From positions 32,985,908-33,049,907 of the forward strand of contig CM054140.1 in NCBI GenBank assembly GCA_028751875.1: a stretch of DNA of 64,000 nucleotides, given 5' to 3'. Under the pieces are notes generated by a model. That model was not told the DNA's origin and made no database searches. It saw nothing but the letters and a program-made list of their open reading frames with translations. Numbering within the stretch: position 1 is the first letter of the stretch; each line of letters begins with the position of its first letter. This DNA is from Rapana venosa (Eukaryota > Mollusca > Gastropoda > Neogastropoda > Muricidae). Both the position numbers and the translations under genes were made by a program. Below are positions 27,880 to 38,012 of this stretch, piece after piece.

Positions 27880-28830
27880 AGCTTGCCTCTGTTAGTCTGC
27901 AAAGTGTCAGGGATAGATTCAGAACACAAGGTTTTTCTGAGGACACTACCAGTATTCTCATATCCTCATGGCGACCCGCAACAAAACAGATGTATGATGT
28001 GTACATACGAAAGTGGGAGAGGTACGCGCGTGAGCAACAAGTGGATTCAGTTTCACCGTCTCTAGCCACAGCTGTAAATTCTTTGGCATCTCTGTTGAAA
28101 AGGGATATTCATATAGCGCTGTGGGCACTGCTCGTTCTGTGCTAAGTTGTTTTCTCTGCAACTATGAAGGGGCTACATTTGGTCAACATGAACTTGTAAA
28201 AATATTTATGAAGGGCGTTTTGGAAAAAAACCCACCACTACCAATCTCCAAACTTGGGATGTAAATCTTGTGCTAAAAATTCTAGAAATGTGGGTTCCAG
28301 TGGATAAACTGACGTCCAAAGAACTAACACTTGTGATGTTAATTGTGCTTCTGTCCAGAGGTGTCAAACTATTGCTGTACATGACATCGATAATATGCTA
28401 CTAACAAGAGAAAAATGTATATTTTATGTAAGTAGTTTATTAAAACAATCAAGAAGAGGAGCCCATCAATCAGCGATTGAATTCATGGCTTTAGTGGAAA
28501 AGGAGGCTCTGTGTGTAGTTCACACTTTGAAAGAATATCACAGAGAAAAGAAATGAGGGCTCAGAATTCCACTGTTTATCACTCTCCAAGCACTGCACAG
28601 AGGAGCTACTAGCAATACCATCTCTCGCTGACTGAAGTGGACATTGGAGAGGACAGGCACAGATATAACACACTTCACAGCGCACAGTACCCGGTCAGCC
28701 AGTACTTCGGCAGCAAAACTTGCAGATGCTCCAATAAATATCATCATGAAAGCTGCTGGATAGACAAATGTTTCCACATTTGAAACATTTTATAATAAAA
28801 GTGAGGCATTTAGCCAATCAGACGAATCCA
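27880..28830 (+). pseudogene. DIRS-like tyrosine recombinase, catalytic residues visible
   Basis: The SAM-like binding domain starts with LQSVRDRFRTQGFSEDTTSI and WRPATKQMYDVYIRKWERYA (27892-28030), then after a shift at about 28100 GYSYSAVGTARSVLSCFL. The catalytic domain has QRCQT with the first Arg at about 28358, HSTRSAS with His 28683-28685 and second Arg 28692-28694, and TFETFYNK with the nucleophilic Tyr at 28791-28793. A TAG at 28761-28763 falls where DIRS recombinases have Trp. Thus R-H-R-Y is preserved in the DNA, but with a nonsense codon, frameshifts (about 28100, 28230, 28360) and TGA/TAG codons. The role is strand exchange during integration. Confidence 0.8.
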
Positions 28831-28850
28831 TGGAGAACTTCGGCAGAAGT

Positions 28851-29264
28851 AGTGCTTAATATTAGAGATTATGCGGACGGCAGTTGCGATGGCACACTGT
28901 TTGTTCAAAAACACGCTGTCTCAGATTTTTTCGCATCCATTAGGGCGCACTGCCCACATTGTTTTGCGGCAATTTTGAAAAAAATGTGGGAATCCCACAA
29001 GGGCACACCATAGAATCAACACCGAGTATAGTGACAATATTCAAATCATAGAGGCTTTGGAATGAACGAATATATATACTAAAAGCTCTGTACACTTATT
29101 TTACATACACACTATCTCATTTCTATGTTTAGGCAGCTTTGTTAAAGCAATGTTTACATCACAGCTGTTTGTTAAAAATTCAGGACCCTCAATTGCTTAT
29201 TTTTTTTAAACTGTGAAAAATTTGATTTCCTAGATAGAATGTTGTCCAAATGTAAGTAAATATA
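28851..29264. repeat. DIRS 3' flank and dispersed repeat family copy c
   Basis: 28851-29015 is unassigned; it holds a short inverted repeat with CCCACAT/ATGTGGG arms (28952-28993). From 29026 GAGTATAGTGACAATATTCA, GGCTTTGGAATGAACG, TCTCATTTCTATGTTTAGGC then AGCTTTGTTAAAGCAA and CTGTGAAAAATTTGATTTCC follow the module order of 23274-23500. Confidence 0.55.
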
Positions 29265-29560
29265 AGAAGGAAGCTGGTAGATGGGTTAGACATTCCCCTG
29301 CCTAACAAGTAAACCTTGAGGCACTGGGTTTGATTCTCAGCCTTGCCCTTTGTTCCCAGTGTGACGGGAAAATCAAACTGATCAAAATCTGTTGGATGAG
29401 ACTCTAAACCAGTAAAACCTGCATACTTACAGACTTTGTGTATCAAAAGAACCCAGGACAGTTGAAAACTGGTCCTGGCAAAACTGGTAGGTTGTTATCT
29501 ACAACATAGCTAGATATAGACCTCGCTATCACCAGTGTGCTCTTTACCCCTCTTGCATTT
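29265..29560 (+). mobile_element. SINE family C (third tRNA head type)
   Basis: Head GGAAGCTGGTAGATGGGTTA then GACATTCCCCTGCC (A-box region) and GGGTTTGATTCTC (B box) at 29329-29341. The body then has TCTGTTGGATGAGACTCTAA then ACC, AAAAGAACCCAGGACAG and CTGGTCCTGGCAAAACTGGT. Core sequences resemble families A and B, but the head is different and matches that of the chimeric copy at 41143. The 3' tail is not well defined. Confidence 0.65.
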
Positions 29561-30060
29561 TCCAGAAGGAATAATAGCAACATGCATGAATACCTTGGCT
29601 ATTCCCTGCCGAAATCACAACCAAATACTTGATTATGGTCTTTAACCAAACCATCCCCCTCACTATAGGTGTGTGTGTATGTGTGTGTATGCATGTATAT
29701 GTATGTATATGCATATTATGACCAATTCTGTGCATTACTGTTAAAAATGTATTACATGTTGATGTACAAGTAACACCACAGTACTACATAATAATGCACA
29801 CGTTATTTCAAGTATGCTAAGTTTGATTACAAACCCTCCTTGTGCCCGTGTGCGCACACAAACAAACTAATCGAATGAGAGGGGGGTGGAGGGGGAGTGG
29901 GGTGGGGGTGTGGGAGGCGAGGGAGAGACGGGGAGGAGCATTGATGGTGGTGGTGGTGGTGTTTGGAAAAAAGAAATGTACTAAAGGTTGTCAGGGAAGT
30001 AGGGGATGGGTGGCGGAAACTGCATGAGGGAGGCAAAGGTGGAGTTAACCGTAAAACCAC
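29561..30060. other. Unassigned, with (TGTA)n and G-rich tracts
   Basis: (GTGTAT)n at 29668-29712, a G-rich segment at 29880-29950 and (GGT)n at 29946-29960. The - strand frame of His/Pro/Ser (30060-29827) is a low-complexity shadow. Confidence 0.5.
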
Positions 30061-30477
30061 CAGTTTTCACTTTTCCAGGAATGTTGCCAAAACATTGGCA
30101 CAAGAGAAAGATGTGTGTATAAATCATGAAGTCGGGGACTTTGTCACTCTGACCAAAGAACTCTTGTCAAGGAGTACTTTCACGTGCTGCGCACGATGCA
30201 TACACTTTTGATTTTGTTTTTGGGGTGTTCGTTTTTTTTGTTTGTCTTTAATCACTTTAAAACACCTATTTTCTATCTGTTATTATGATTGTAAATTTTG
30301 CTTCTGTCTATCTAGTCTGCACAATGATTATAAACGCGATTCCTGTGTGTGTTTGTGTTCCGAATAACGAGACTCCAGGGCGACCAGGTGGGCAGTGTGG
30401 AAGTAAGTCATTGCTTAGCAGATTGCATATTGCAAGTAGTTGCGCACTTTATATTATGTGCCTCAACACTACTGTAA

Positions 30478-31215
30478 AATGACTACCATCTCAGTAGCAT
30501 CCTTGAACTGTCAAGGATTGAGAAATGCACATAAAAGACATGATGTCTTCCATTATTTAAAGCAAAAAGATGTTTCTATATACTGTTTACAAGATACTCA
30601 CTTTGATGAAAAACTAGAAAAATATATATCTTCAGAGTGGGGGTATGTGTCTTTTTTTTCATCATATAAATCAAATGCCAGGGGTGTGTGCATTCTGTTT
30701 AACAACTTTGAATTTAAAGTAAAAAGAGTTCAAAGAGGGGAATGTTCTGATGATTCTGTTTAGAACCATGGAATATGACATTTTACTTGTTAATGTATGT
30801 GGCTCTAATAAGGACATGCCAGAATTTTATGAGCAATTAGAAAATCAGATAAGAAGTTTCAAAACACACTATGTAATAGCAGTGGGGGACTGGAATCTTG
30901 TACTAGATCCTACACTTGATTATGACGGCTATAAACATGTCAATAATCCAAAATCTCAAGAAAAGGTTCAATTCATGATAAAAAATTTAGGCCTTACAGA
31001 CATTTGGCGAGAATATAACCCCAAAACTCGAAGATACACTTGGCGTAAAACATCACCTCTTAAACAAAGCAGACTAGATTTCTTTTTGCTTTCTGAATAT
31101 CTAATTTTTGCAGTAGATGATCCTGACATTAAATACGGATATCAGTCTGATCATTCCATGGTCACTTTTAGATTAAAATTTAGTAAAAAAAAATATTCGC
31201 AAAACATACTGGAAG
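30478..31215 (+). pseudogene. LINE AP-type endonuclease domain
   Basis: SVASLNCQGLRNAHKRHDVF (first Asn motif), YCLQDTHFDEKLEKYISSEW (Gln-Asp/Glu metal site), then after a one-base shift at about 30762 VNVCGSNKDMPEFYEQLENQ, VIAVGDWNLVLDPTLDYDGY (GDWN), SRLDFFLLSEYL and the terminal YQSDHSMV (SDH). All usual EEP-family catalytic blocks are recognisable. The domain nicks target DNA to prime reverse transcription. Confidence 0.8.
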
Positions 31216-31237
31216 TTTAACAGCTCACTCCTTAGAG

Positions 31238-32820
31238 ATGACCAATTCGTACATAAAATTAATGAGGTTATTGAAGACACTATTAAAGAATATGCAGCAC
31301 CTCATTATGATAAGGCAGAAATTATTTCCATATTCTGAAATAGAACTTACTATAGCTGATAACGTGTTTTTGGATTACTTGCTCATGAAAATAAGACTAT
31401 ATCTTACGCATCATGGAAGAAAAAGTCTTCGAACAAAGACGAGGAAAAAATAGAGTGTGAAATAAGTTTAGAGAAATATGAACAGAAAAACAGAAAAGGA
31501 CTTACAAAAACTACAAATCTTAAATGAAGAGCTGAAGCAACTACGACAAAAAAAGATGGAGGGAGTTCTACTAAGGTCAAAAGCCAGATGGGTGGACAAT
31601 GGAGAAAAAATATCCAAATATTTCTGTAATTTGGAAAAAAGGCATTATATAAACAATTTTATTTCCCATCTCAATACTAACAAGGGATAAATCTTAAATG
31701 AATCATGGGAAATAATGACAGAAATGAAAGGGTTTTATGAAAGTCTGTATCAAAAAGGAGAGGTAGAGGATTGTGAGATAAATAGTCTGATAAAAGTTTT
31801 TCCAAAGCTAACAACACTTGAACAAACATCTCTTGAGGGGGAAATTACCTTGCAAGAAGCTAGAGTGGCCTTAAAGCACATGAAAAATGGCAAAAGTCCT
31901 GGCACTGACGGTTTTACAACAGAATTCTTTAAATTTTTTTGGAAAATATTAGGACCATTTGTAGTCAGATCTCTAAACAAATCATTTAGAGATGGTGAGT
32001 TGTCAAGCACACAGAAACAGGGTATGATTATTTGTATCCCTAAGAGTGGTAAACCAAGAAATCTTATAAAAAACTGGCGACCCATATCTTTACTGAATGT
32101 CGTGTACAAAATAGGTTCTTCATGTATAGCTAACAGATTAAAACCTATTCTTCCAAAATTAATCGACCAAGACCAAACAGGATTTCTTCAAAATAGATTT
32201 ATTGGGGACATCAGACTTATTTATGACCTTATTATCTAAAGCATAAACGGTTGCCTGGTATGTTAATCTCAATAGATTTTGAAAAGGCGTTTGACTCCCT
32301 GGACTGGACATTTTTACATAAGGTTTTGAAACTGTTTGGATTTTGAAAAGACATATGTCGCTGGGTGAGAACCTTTCATTATGATATCAAAGCTAGTATG
32401 GTGGTAAATGGACAGTGTTCATCTTGGTTCAGCATCTTAAGAGGCTGCAGACAGGGTGATCCTGTATCACTGTACTTTATTCTTTCAGTTGAGATACTCG
32501 CTATAATGATAAGAGAAAATAAACATATTAAAGGTCTTACTATAAATGATGCAGAGTACAAGATATTTCAGTTTGCAGACGATACACAACTGGTTAATAA
32601 AGGTGACAAAGAGTCCTTTGAAAACACAATTGAGCAGTTTGGAAAAGTCTCAGGACTCTTCATAAATATTGAAAAAACAAAGGCAGTTTGGCTTGGATCT
32701 ACAAGCTTGTCAACTTTGAAATACATGTCTCACTTGAAAATATATTGGAACCCCAAACAGTTTAAGATTCTGGGAGTTTGGTTCACAGCTGATCTTGGTC
32801 AATGTATCGAATTGAATTAC
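31238..32820 (+). pseudogene. Tx1/L1-like LINE reverse transcriptase, N-terminal and palm part
   Basis: 31478-31690 has VLLRSKARWVDNGEKISKYF then CNLEKRHYIN, a signature just before RT in L1/Tx1 proteins. Fingers: MKNGKSPGTDGFTTEFFKFF and WRPISLLNVVYKI. Palm: LISIDFEKAFDSLDWTFL (Asp), SILRGCRQGDPVSLYFILSV, FQFADDTQLV (ADD), INIEKTKAVWLGS and FKILGVWFTADLGQCIELNY. A TAA at 32238-32240 and TGA at 32344-32346 interrupt it. The frame ends at the nested insertion, and the expected continuation (NEKFLETKALFQVW) resumes at 33713. Confidence 0.85.
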
Positions 32821-33716
32821 ACTACTCTTCAACCTGACAATTGATTGGGTGATGAGACAGACAACAGCTGACCAGTGACGGGGCATCAGATGGACCCCAT
32901 TCTCAACGCTTGAAGACCTAGATTTTGCCGACGATCTGGCACTGCTCTCACATACCCACCATCACATTCAAGAGAAGACATCCCGTCTCAGCACTTTCGC
33001 ACAGCAAGTAGGCCTGAAAATCAGTCAGAAGAAGACAGAGGTGATGACACTGAACGTTCAGAACCCCTCACCGGTCACAGTGAATGGAGAAGATTTACCA
33101 ACAACTGAAGAGTTCACGTACCTCGGGAGCACTGTTAGGCATGACGGCGGAGCAGGCAGCGACATCAAGAACCGGATTAGCAAAGCAAGAAATGCTTATA
33201 GAAATGTGAACAATGTGTGGAAATCGTCCCAGTACAGCACCAGGACCAAACTAAGACTATACCAGAGCTGTGTACTTTCCACCCTTTTGTACGGCTTGGA
33301 GTGCTGGAGGATGACTGAGAGTGACCTCGACAAACTATCCACATTCCACACGAAGAATCTCAGAAGAATCTTGTGTATCTTCTGGCCTGAGACCATCTCC
33401 AACCAAGAACTTTTTGCCCGTTGCAACCAAGAAAGCATGGACTACATCATCATGCATAGGCGATGGGGATGGATAGGGCACATCTGCCGTCGGGAACAGG
33501 GAAACATCGCCCGAACAGCCCTCCACTGGACACCAGAGGGAAAACGCAAACAAGGACGACCCAAGAACACTTGGCGTTGGACTGTCGAAACAGAGCTGAA
33601 GACCTTCCAACATACCTGGGGAACCATTCAGAAGCTGGCCCAGGACAGACAGGAGTGGAGAACATTTGTTGCTGCCCTACGTGCCAATAAGGCACAAAGG
33701 CATTGACGATAATGAT
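32820..33716 (+). mobile_element. 5'-truncated RTE-like LINE inserted in the Tx1-like LINE
   Basis: A frame distinct from its host begins FNLTIDWVMRQTTADQ and DFADDLALLSHTHHHIQEKT (RT box DFADD, about 32924-32940). It leads to a 221-codon open frame at 33041-33706: LPTTEEFTYLGSTVRHDGGA, YQSCVLSTLLYGLECW, RRWGWIGHICRREQG, GRPKNTWRWTVETELKTFQH then a final RANKAQRH. This C-terminal architecture is RTE-like. It ends in CATTGACGATAATGATGA, comparable to the CATTGATGATGATGATGATG tail of the copy at 45235. The remaining frame is unusually open for this window, so it may be a young insertion. Confidence 0.8.
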
Positions 33717-35107
33717 GAGAAATTCTTAGAAACGAAAGCTTTATTTCAAGTTTGGATTAAGAGAAATATTACGCCCCTCGGGAGGGTAGCAGTGTTAAAA
33801 TCACTTATTCTATCAAAAGTGGTGTACCTTGATTTTGCTTCCAAATCCTCCTAACAACCTATTTGACAACTTTCAGAAGCAAAGTTTTAAAGTTCATCTG
33901 GAACAACAAGCAAGATAGGATATCAAGAAAAATAACTATTAAAGAAATACGTAAAGGGGGCCTTGGTATCCCCTCTATTCGTCATTTAATCAACGCCTTA
34001 AAACTCATGTGGATTAGAAAACTTTTATCTGGTAAATCTAAATGGAAATATCTCATTCAAGAAGTTTGCCCAACAGTCAGAGATTTAAGTAAATATGGTT
34101 CCAGTCTCCCAGTGAACAAACTAAAAGTAAATGCTTTTGGAAAAATGCTCTTGAAGCATATAAGGAGTTTGGCTGTAAAGAAGAATTAGAACATTCTGCT
34201 GAAGTTCTGGCAGAAAACATTTTTTATAATAATAGGTTTAAAGTTGATGGGAAGACTATATTGTATAAAAAGTGGATGGAAAAAGGTATATACCGTGTAG
34301 CTGACCTGGTTAATCCAGATGGAACAGTTATGACATATCAACAGTTCAGAGACGTTTACAAAGTTAAAACAAATTTCCTTGAATTTTTAGGTTGCTTACG
34401 TGCAATTAAGGACTATGCTTACAAGTCAAATATCCCTTTGCAGGGATATGAATTTAGAGATGTTCCTAATCCCCTCAACACCTTGTTTAGTGTGATAAAA
34501 GGGGCAAAAGTGTCTTACAGTATCTTGACGGCTGACAGATACCAGCCAAACTGCTGTAAAAAATGGACTAAAGAGATCTTAGATGAAGTTAATTGGGCAA
34601 AAACATTCTCTCATGTACAGAAAATTAAAGAAATAAAACTGAAATGGTTTCAGATGAGACTCATTCACAGGATAGTTGCAACTAACATCGCTCTGCAAAA
34701 GATGTGTGTAGCTGAAAATGATAAATGTACATTTTGCAAAGGCGCAAGAGAAACAATAGAACACCTCTTTTGGTCATGCAATATAATATCAGATTTTTGG
34801 ACTGATTTGCAGAACTTTCTAAACCTTTGTAATAGTGGAAACAATTTGAGTCTAACAAGAAAACTGGTCATATTTGGTAATGATACACTACACAGTTCTG
34901 ATGAAGCACTGGGTTATATTTTACTTTGTGGAAAGTTCTTCATTCATAAGTGTAAATTTGAAAAAAACACACCCAGTGTTTGCACTCTTTAGGCAGCACG
35001 TAAAAATGAAATATGATACAGAACAGTACATTGCCAGGGTAAACATGCAATTTGCTTGTTTTCAAAGAAAATGGCATTTCTATCAGCCTCTATTTGAAGA
35101 CATCTAA
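33717..35107 (+). pseudogene. Tx1/L1-like LINE ORF2, C-terminal part
   Basis: Resumes with KFLETKALFQVWIKRNITPL then GRVAVLKSLILSKVVYL, FKFIWNNKQDRISRKITIKE, GGLGIPSIRHLINALKLMWI. After a shift near 34190 comes a 243-codon frame (34261-34992) with KIKEIKLKWFQMRLIHRIVA and the zinc-knuckle CTFCKGARETIEHLFWSC (C-x2-C...H-x4-C). The end is in a third frame: VFALFRQHVKMKYDTEQYIA to the stop at 35107. Length and motif order fit a Tx1/L1 C-terminus. Confidence 0.8.
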
Positions 35108-35700
35108 AACACCAGTTAAAGCTGCAAAGGACATAATTTAAAAACTCAAATGCTTTTGCACAGTGGGAATATTGTACCGCATTGTTTCAATACCAATGAT
35201 GCAATATGGTGGGTAAAACTGTGGCAGTGTATTTTATTTATTGTGTGTCATGAAAAATGAAGATTTGGAAATGTAAAAATGAAGAGGAGGACGAGAGGGA
35301 GGAAGAGGGGGAAAGAAGAGGAAGAAGACTGACCTATAAGGCCCTCAGTGATATGTAGACTTTTCACATAGGGGTCACTTTTTCCCCGGGAATTGCGTTG
35401 TGGGCATGTACGACAGAAGCTGCTGCTGTTCTCTCTGCGTGTATGTGTGTGTGTATGCGCGCACGTGTGTGATTATTTCATGGTTTTCTAGGTGTTTTGC
35501 TGTTGTTTTCAATGTGATTTTCCCCCCTTTATTTGTTGATGTATTTTTGTGTTTTTTCACTTAAACAAGAGCACTTTTTTATTTTAAAAAAAAAAGTCTA
35601 TTCTATTGTGTGAATAATTATAGGCCATTACATTTCAGTGCCAAAAATATGGATAAGCCAAACAAAAAAATCATAAAAAAAGCACTGTATATGTGTTTAC
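35108..35700. other. LINE 3' flank and unassigned sequence
   Basis: 35108-35250 may be LINE 3' UTR. A GA-rich tract (35282-35330) and a (TG)n/(CG) run (35438-35472) follow. No gene is seen. Confidence 0.4.
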
Positions 35701-36088
35701 GCTAGTATGAAAAGGAGAAGGAATACAATGCTAACTACTTACTGTACATCCTGTGTTTGTGTTAGTATGAAAAGGAGAAGGAATACAATGCTAACTACTT
35801 ACTGTACATCCTGTGTTTGTGTTAGTATGAAAAGAGAAGGAATACAATGCTAACTACTTACTGTACATCCTGTGGTTGTGTTAGTATGAACAAGAGAAGG
35901 AATACAATGCTACTTACTGTACATCCTGTGTTTGCGTTAGTATGAAAAGAGAAGGAATACAATGCTAACTACTTACTGTACATCCTGTGTTAGTATGGAA
36001 AGAGAAGGAATACAATGCTAACTACTTACTGTACATCCTGTGTTTGTGTTAGTATGAAAAGGAGAAGGAATACAATGCTAACTACTAA
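35700..36088 (+). repeat. 60-bp tandem repeat, about 6.5 copies
   Basis: Unit TTAGTATGAAAAGGAGAAGG then AATACAATGCTAACTACTTA then CTGTACATCCTGTGTTTGTG. The first two copies are identical; others have small deletions (for example loss of CTAACTA near 35911). It ends at an A run at 36087-36096. Confidence 0.9.
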
Positions 36089-36275
36089 AAAAAAAAAATC
36101 CAAACAAACTGGAAGGTTCAATTCCCAGCTTATCTCTAAAGTCCAAATGTGACTACCTTAATGGTGGGGAAAAGATGGTTGAATGAGCAAAAATCTCACT
36201 GTTGGTGAACCTCAGAGCTCAAGCCTAAAAGATAAAAATGACAAAATCTAAGTTATAGTGATTTTAAATTCTGGA

Positions 36276-36490
36276 CAATGCCCAACAATGTCCACCTATA
36301 AAATCTATCCCATTGTAACACGATGTTGGTTCAGAAATAGCCGCCATGTCTGGTCATCAAAAAAACCCTGTCCCTACTCTTCCCTCACCCCGGTTCACCA
36401 CCCCCATTACCTGAAATCCTGTCCAAAGCAGTCCATATAACTTTAAATATCACCTCTTGCCCTAACCCCATTCTATCACACCTAAGCCAA
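36276..36490 (+). repeat. Dispersed repeat family, copy d
   Basis: CAACAATGTCCACCTATAAA, GATGTTGGTTCAGAAATAGC then CGCCATGTCTGG, CCCTACTCTTCCCTCACCCC, CCTGAAATCCTGTCC and ATATCACCTCTTGCCCTAAC match 23718-23905 and 22007-22170. It abuts the hAT element. Confidence 0.65.
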
Positions 36491-36512
36491 TCCAATCCAA
36501 TTTTGTTGTTTA

Positions 36513-37673
36513 CATAGCTGTCAACCTCTGAGAGTCAAAAATAGGAATCCTGGTGGGGGGTGGGTATGGGAGGGGGGCATAGCCTCCCTCCTGTAAAAGC
36601 AGGGGTCAGGGGGCACAGCCCCCTGAAGCTGAAGCACTTTTTATATTTAGACAAGCAAATTTCTCATCTCCTGAAATGAAAACCACAATAAATTAAAGAA
36701 CAAACACATTAAGAAATATACTATCCATTAAGCAAACATACTTACAGATTCAACCAGACTGAAGTTGGGGTAGCAATTCTGGTCTACACATTGCCAATAT
36801 GAGAATGGAGATTTCTTCTATGTACTAAAGTTAACACTTTGTTAACAGTTCACTTGGACTGACTCCTCTGGCCCTGGGGCACCTGACGACACAACACACC
36901 AAAAAATATGAAAGAAGAAGAAAATTAACCTACTAACCCTTCTGCCCCAAATAAACAAAAATCTCTAAGAAAGCAATGTTGCTCTGTACATCTCCTCAAT
37001 CTCCTCAAAGTCAGACTAAACTTTTTTTTTTTTTTCCCCACCATTTGGGAGGTTGATGACTTCGCTTTTTTCAAGAAGTCCTGGCTGAACTTCTGCTGGT
37101 AGCAAAATCCATGAAGGTTTGCCTTGGCCACCATCCTGTTGTTCATTCAGCATGTCTGTGCTGAGGGACCGACCCCCTGAAGTCCGTTTTGTTTTTTCGG
37201 ACCTGGCTGAACAGCCGCTCACAACTGGCATTGCTGTGAGGCAGGGACAGGATTCCCAACATGCAGTGAGCCAGTCTATCAAAGGCCAACATGCCCAAGT
37301 GTTTTTCTTTGACCAGCAAAGCCCACTTCTGGTCTTCTCTTTCCAAGTCACACAGACAGCTTGTGGCAAGTCAAGCAGTTGGTAGCTGTTGAATTGGTCC
37401 TGAAGCTGGTCTGTTGCTTTTGACAGTTCTTCCTCGTCATGTTGAAGAACCAGACATGGACATTTCTGTATGAAAAACTGTACGTCCATTTTGAACTGCC
37501 AGCTTTTGTGGTATCAGTGATCTGTGCATGGATTAGAACAGTGTCCTGGAGGGGAACTTTTGAAATAATGTAGTCACAGGCTGCTTTACAAGAACCGGAA
37601 TATTTTCTTGTAAAACGGAAAATCAGAACCGAGTTTTGAATCCGGAAGAATTCCGGAAGGGTTGGCAGCTATG
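36513..37673 (-). mobile_element. hAT-like DNA transposon remnant with TIRs and 6-bp target duplication
   Basis: Left TIR CATAGCTGTCAACC (36513-36526) and right TIR, reverse complement CATAGCTGCCAACC (37660-37673), match at 13 of 14 bases. TGTTTA flanks both sides (36507-36512 and 37674-37679). Inside, on the - strand, is the C-terminus of a hAT transposase. At 1,161 bp it is much shorter than an autonomous hAT, so most of the transposase is deleted. hAT elements commonly make 8-bp duplications; 6 bp is less usual. Confidence 0.8.
36925..37489 (-). pseudogene. hAT transposase C-terminal dimerisation region
   Basis: Frame 1 (37489-): MDVQFFIQKCPCLVLQHDEE, ELSKATDQLQDQFNSYQLLD. After a shift near 37346, REDQKWALLVKEKHLGMLAF then LAHCMLGILSLPHSNASCER and LFSQVRKNKTDFRGSV: the hATC dimerisation motif (LSLPHSNASCERLFS). 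After another shift, MLNNRMVAKANLHGFCYQQK. The DDE catalytic part is absent. Confidence 0.75.
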
Positions 37674-37894
37674 TGTTTATACTCCTGAAATCCTGGTCAC
37701 TCCCTTCCCTTCCGTCCCCTGACAGCGACAGCTGACGGCCCCTACCTACCATGTAGTGTACTCCCTGCAGAAGCTGAAGGCGACATGTTCCAGGCAGAGC
37801 TGATTTCTTTTTCCTCGTCACAGCAACCGTCAGTTCTCAGTTCTGAATTCCACCTCCACTGGCTGTCCTCTGGGCATGGCTATGGCAAAACTGA

Positions 37895-38012
37895 ACACAT
37901 CATCATCGTTACCGTCATCATTACCGTCATCATTACCATCATCATTACTGTCATCGTTACCATCAACATTACTGTCATCATTACCGTCATCGTTACTGTC
38001 ATCGGCATCACA
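37895..38012 (+). repeat. 12-bp tandem repeat (TCATCATTACCG)n
   Basis: About nine imperfect units of ATCATTACCGTC. It generates an Ile/Thr/Val frame on + and an Asn/Asp/Gly frame on -, both shadows. Confidence 0.9.

Larger units (their letters stand above)
24526..28850 (+). mobile_element. Second DIRS-like retrotransposon (gag-RT-RNase H-tyrosine recombinase)
   Basis: Domain order is gag (24840-25950), RT (about 25990-27000), RNase H (27025-27800) and tyrosine recombinase (about 27880-28830). The DIRS-type IDD RT signature and a recombinase in place of an integrase identify the order. Between five and eight frameshifts or stops break the frames. I found no inverted terminal repeats around it, so boundaries are approximate; modules of the dispersed repeat family lie on both sides (24474-24524 and 29026-29068). 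It is distinct from the DIRS element at 1737: its gag is alignable to typical DIRS gag and its RT is present. Confidence 0.8.
30061..35250 (+). mobile_element. Tx1/L1-like LINE, ORF2 near full length, with nested RTE-like LINE
   Basis: ORF2 runs from about 30478 (MTTISVASLNCQGLRN) to a stop at 35105-35107 (WHFYQPLFEDI), interrupted by an RTE-like insertion at about 32820-33716. Domain order is AP endonuclease, RT and C-terminal zinc-knuckle region. RT motifs such as GCRQGDP and QFADDTQLV together with an endonuclease of the L1 type indicate the Tx1/L1 group. 30061-30477 may be 5' UTR or ORF1 remnant; no ORF1 protein is recognised. At least six frame changes make it inactive. Confidence 0.8.

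Noticed and set aside
24980..28125. TATAGCGCT motif at 24990 and 28106 as shared transposon tail
   Set aside because: Both lie in DIRS coding sequence encoding YSAV, and at 28106 this fits the recombinase family; only 7894 and about 23625 look like real tails.
33196..33695. Several frames on the - strand opposite the RTE-like LINE
   Set aside because: Antisense shadows of the 221-codon LINE frame.
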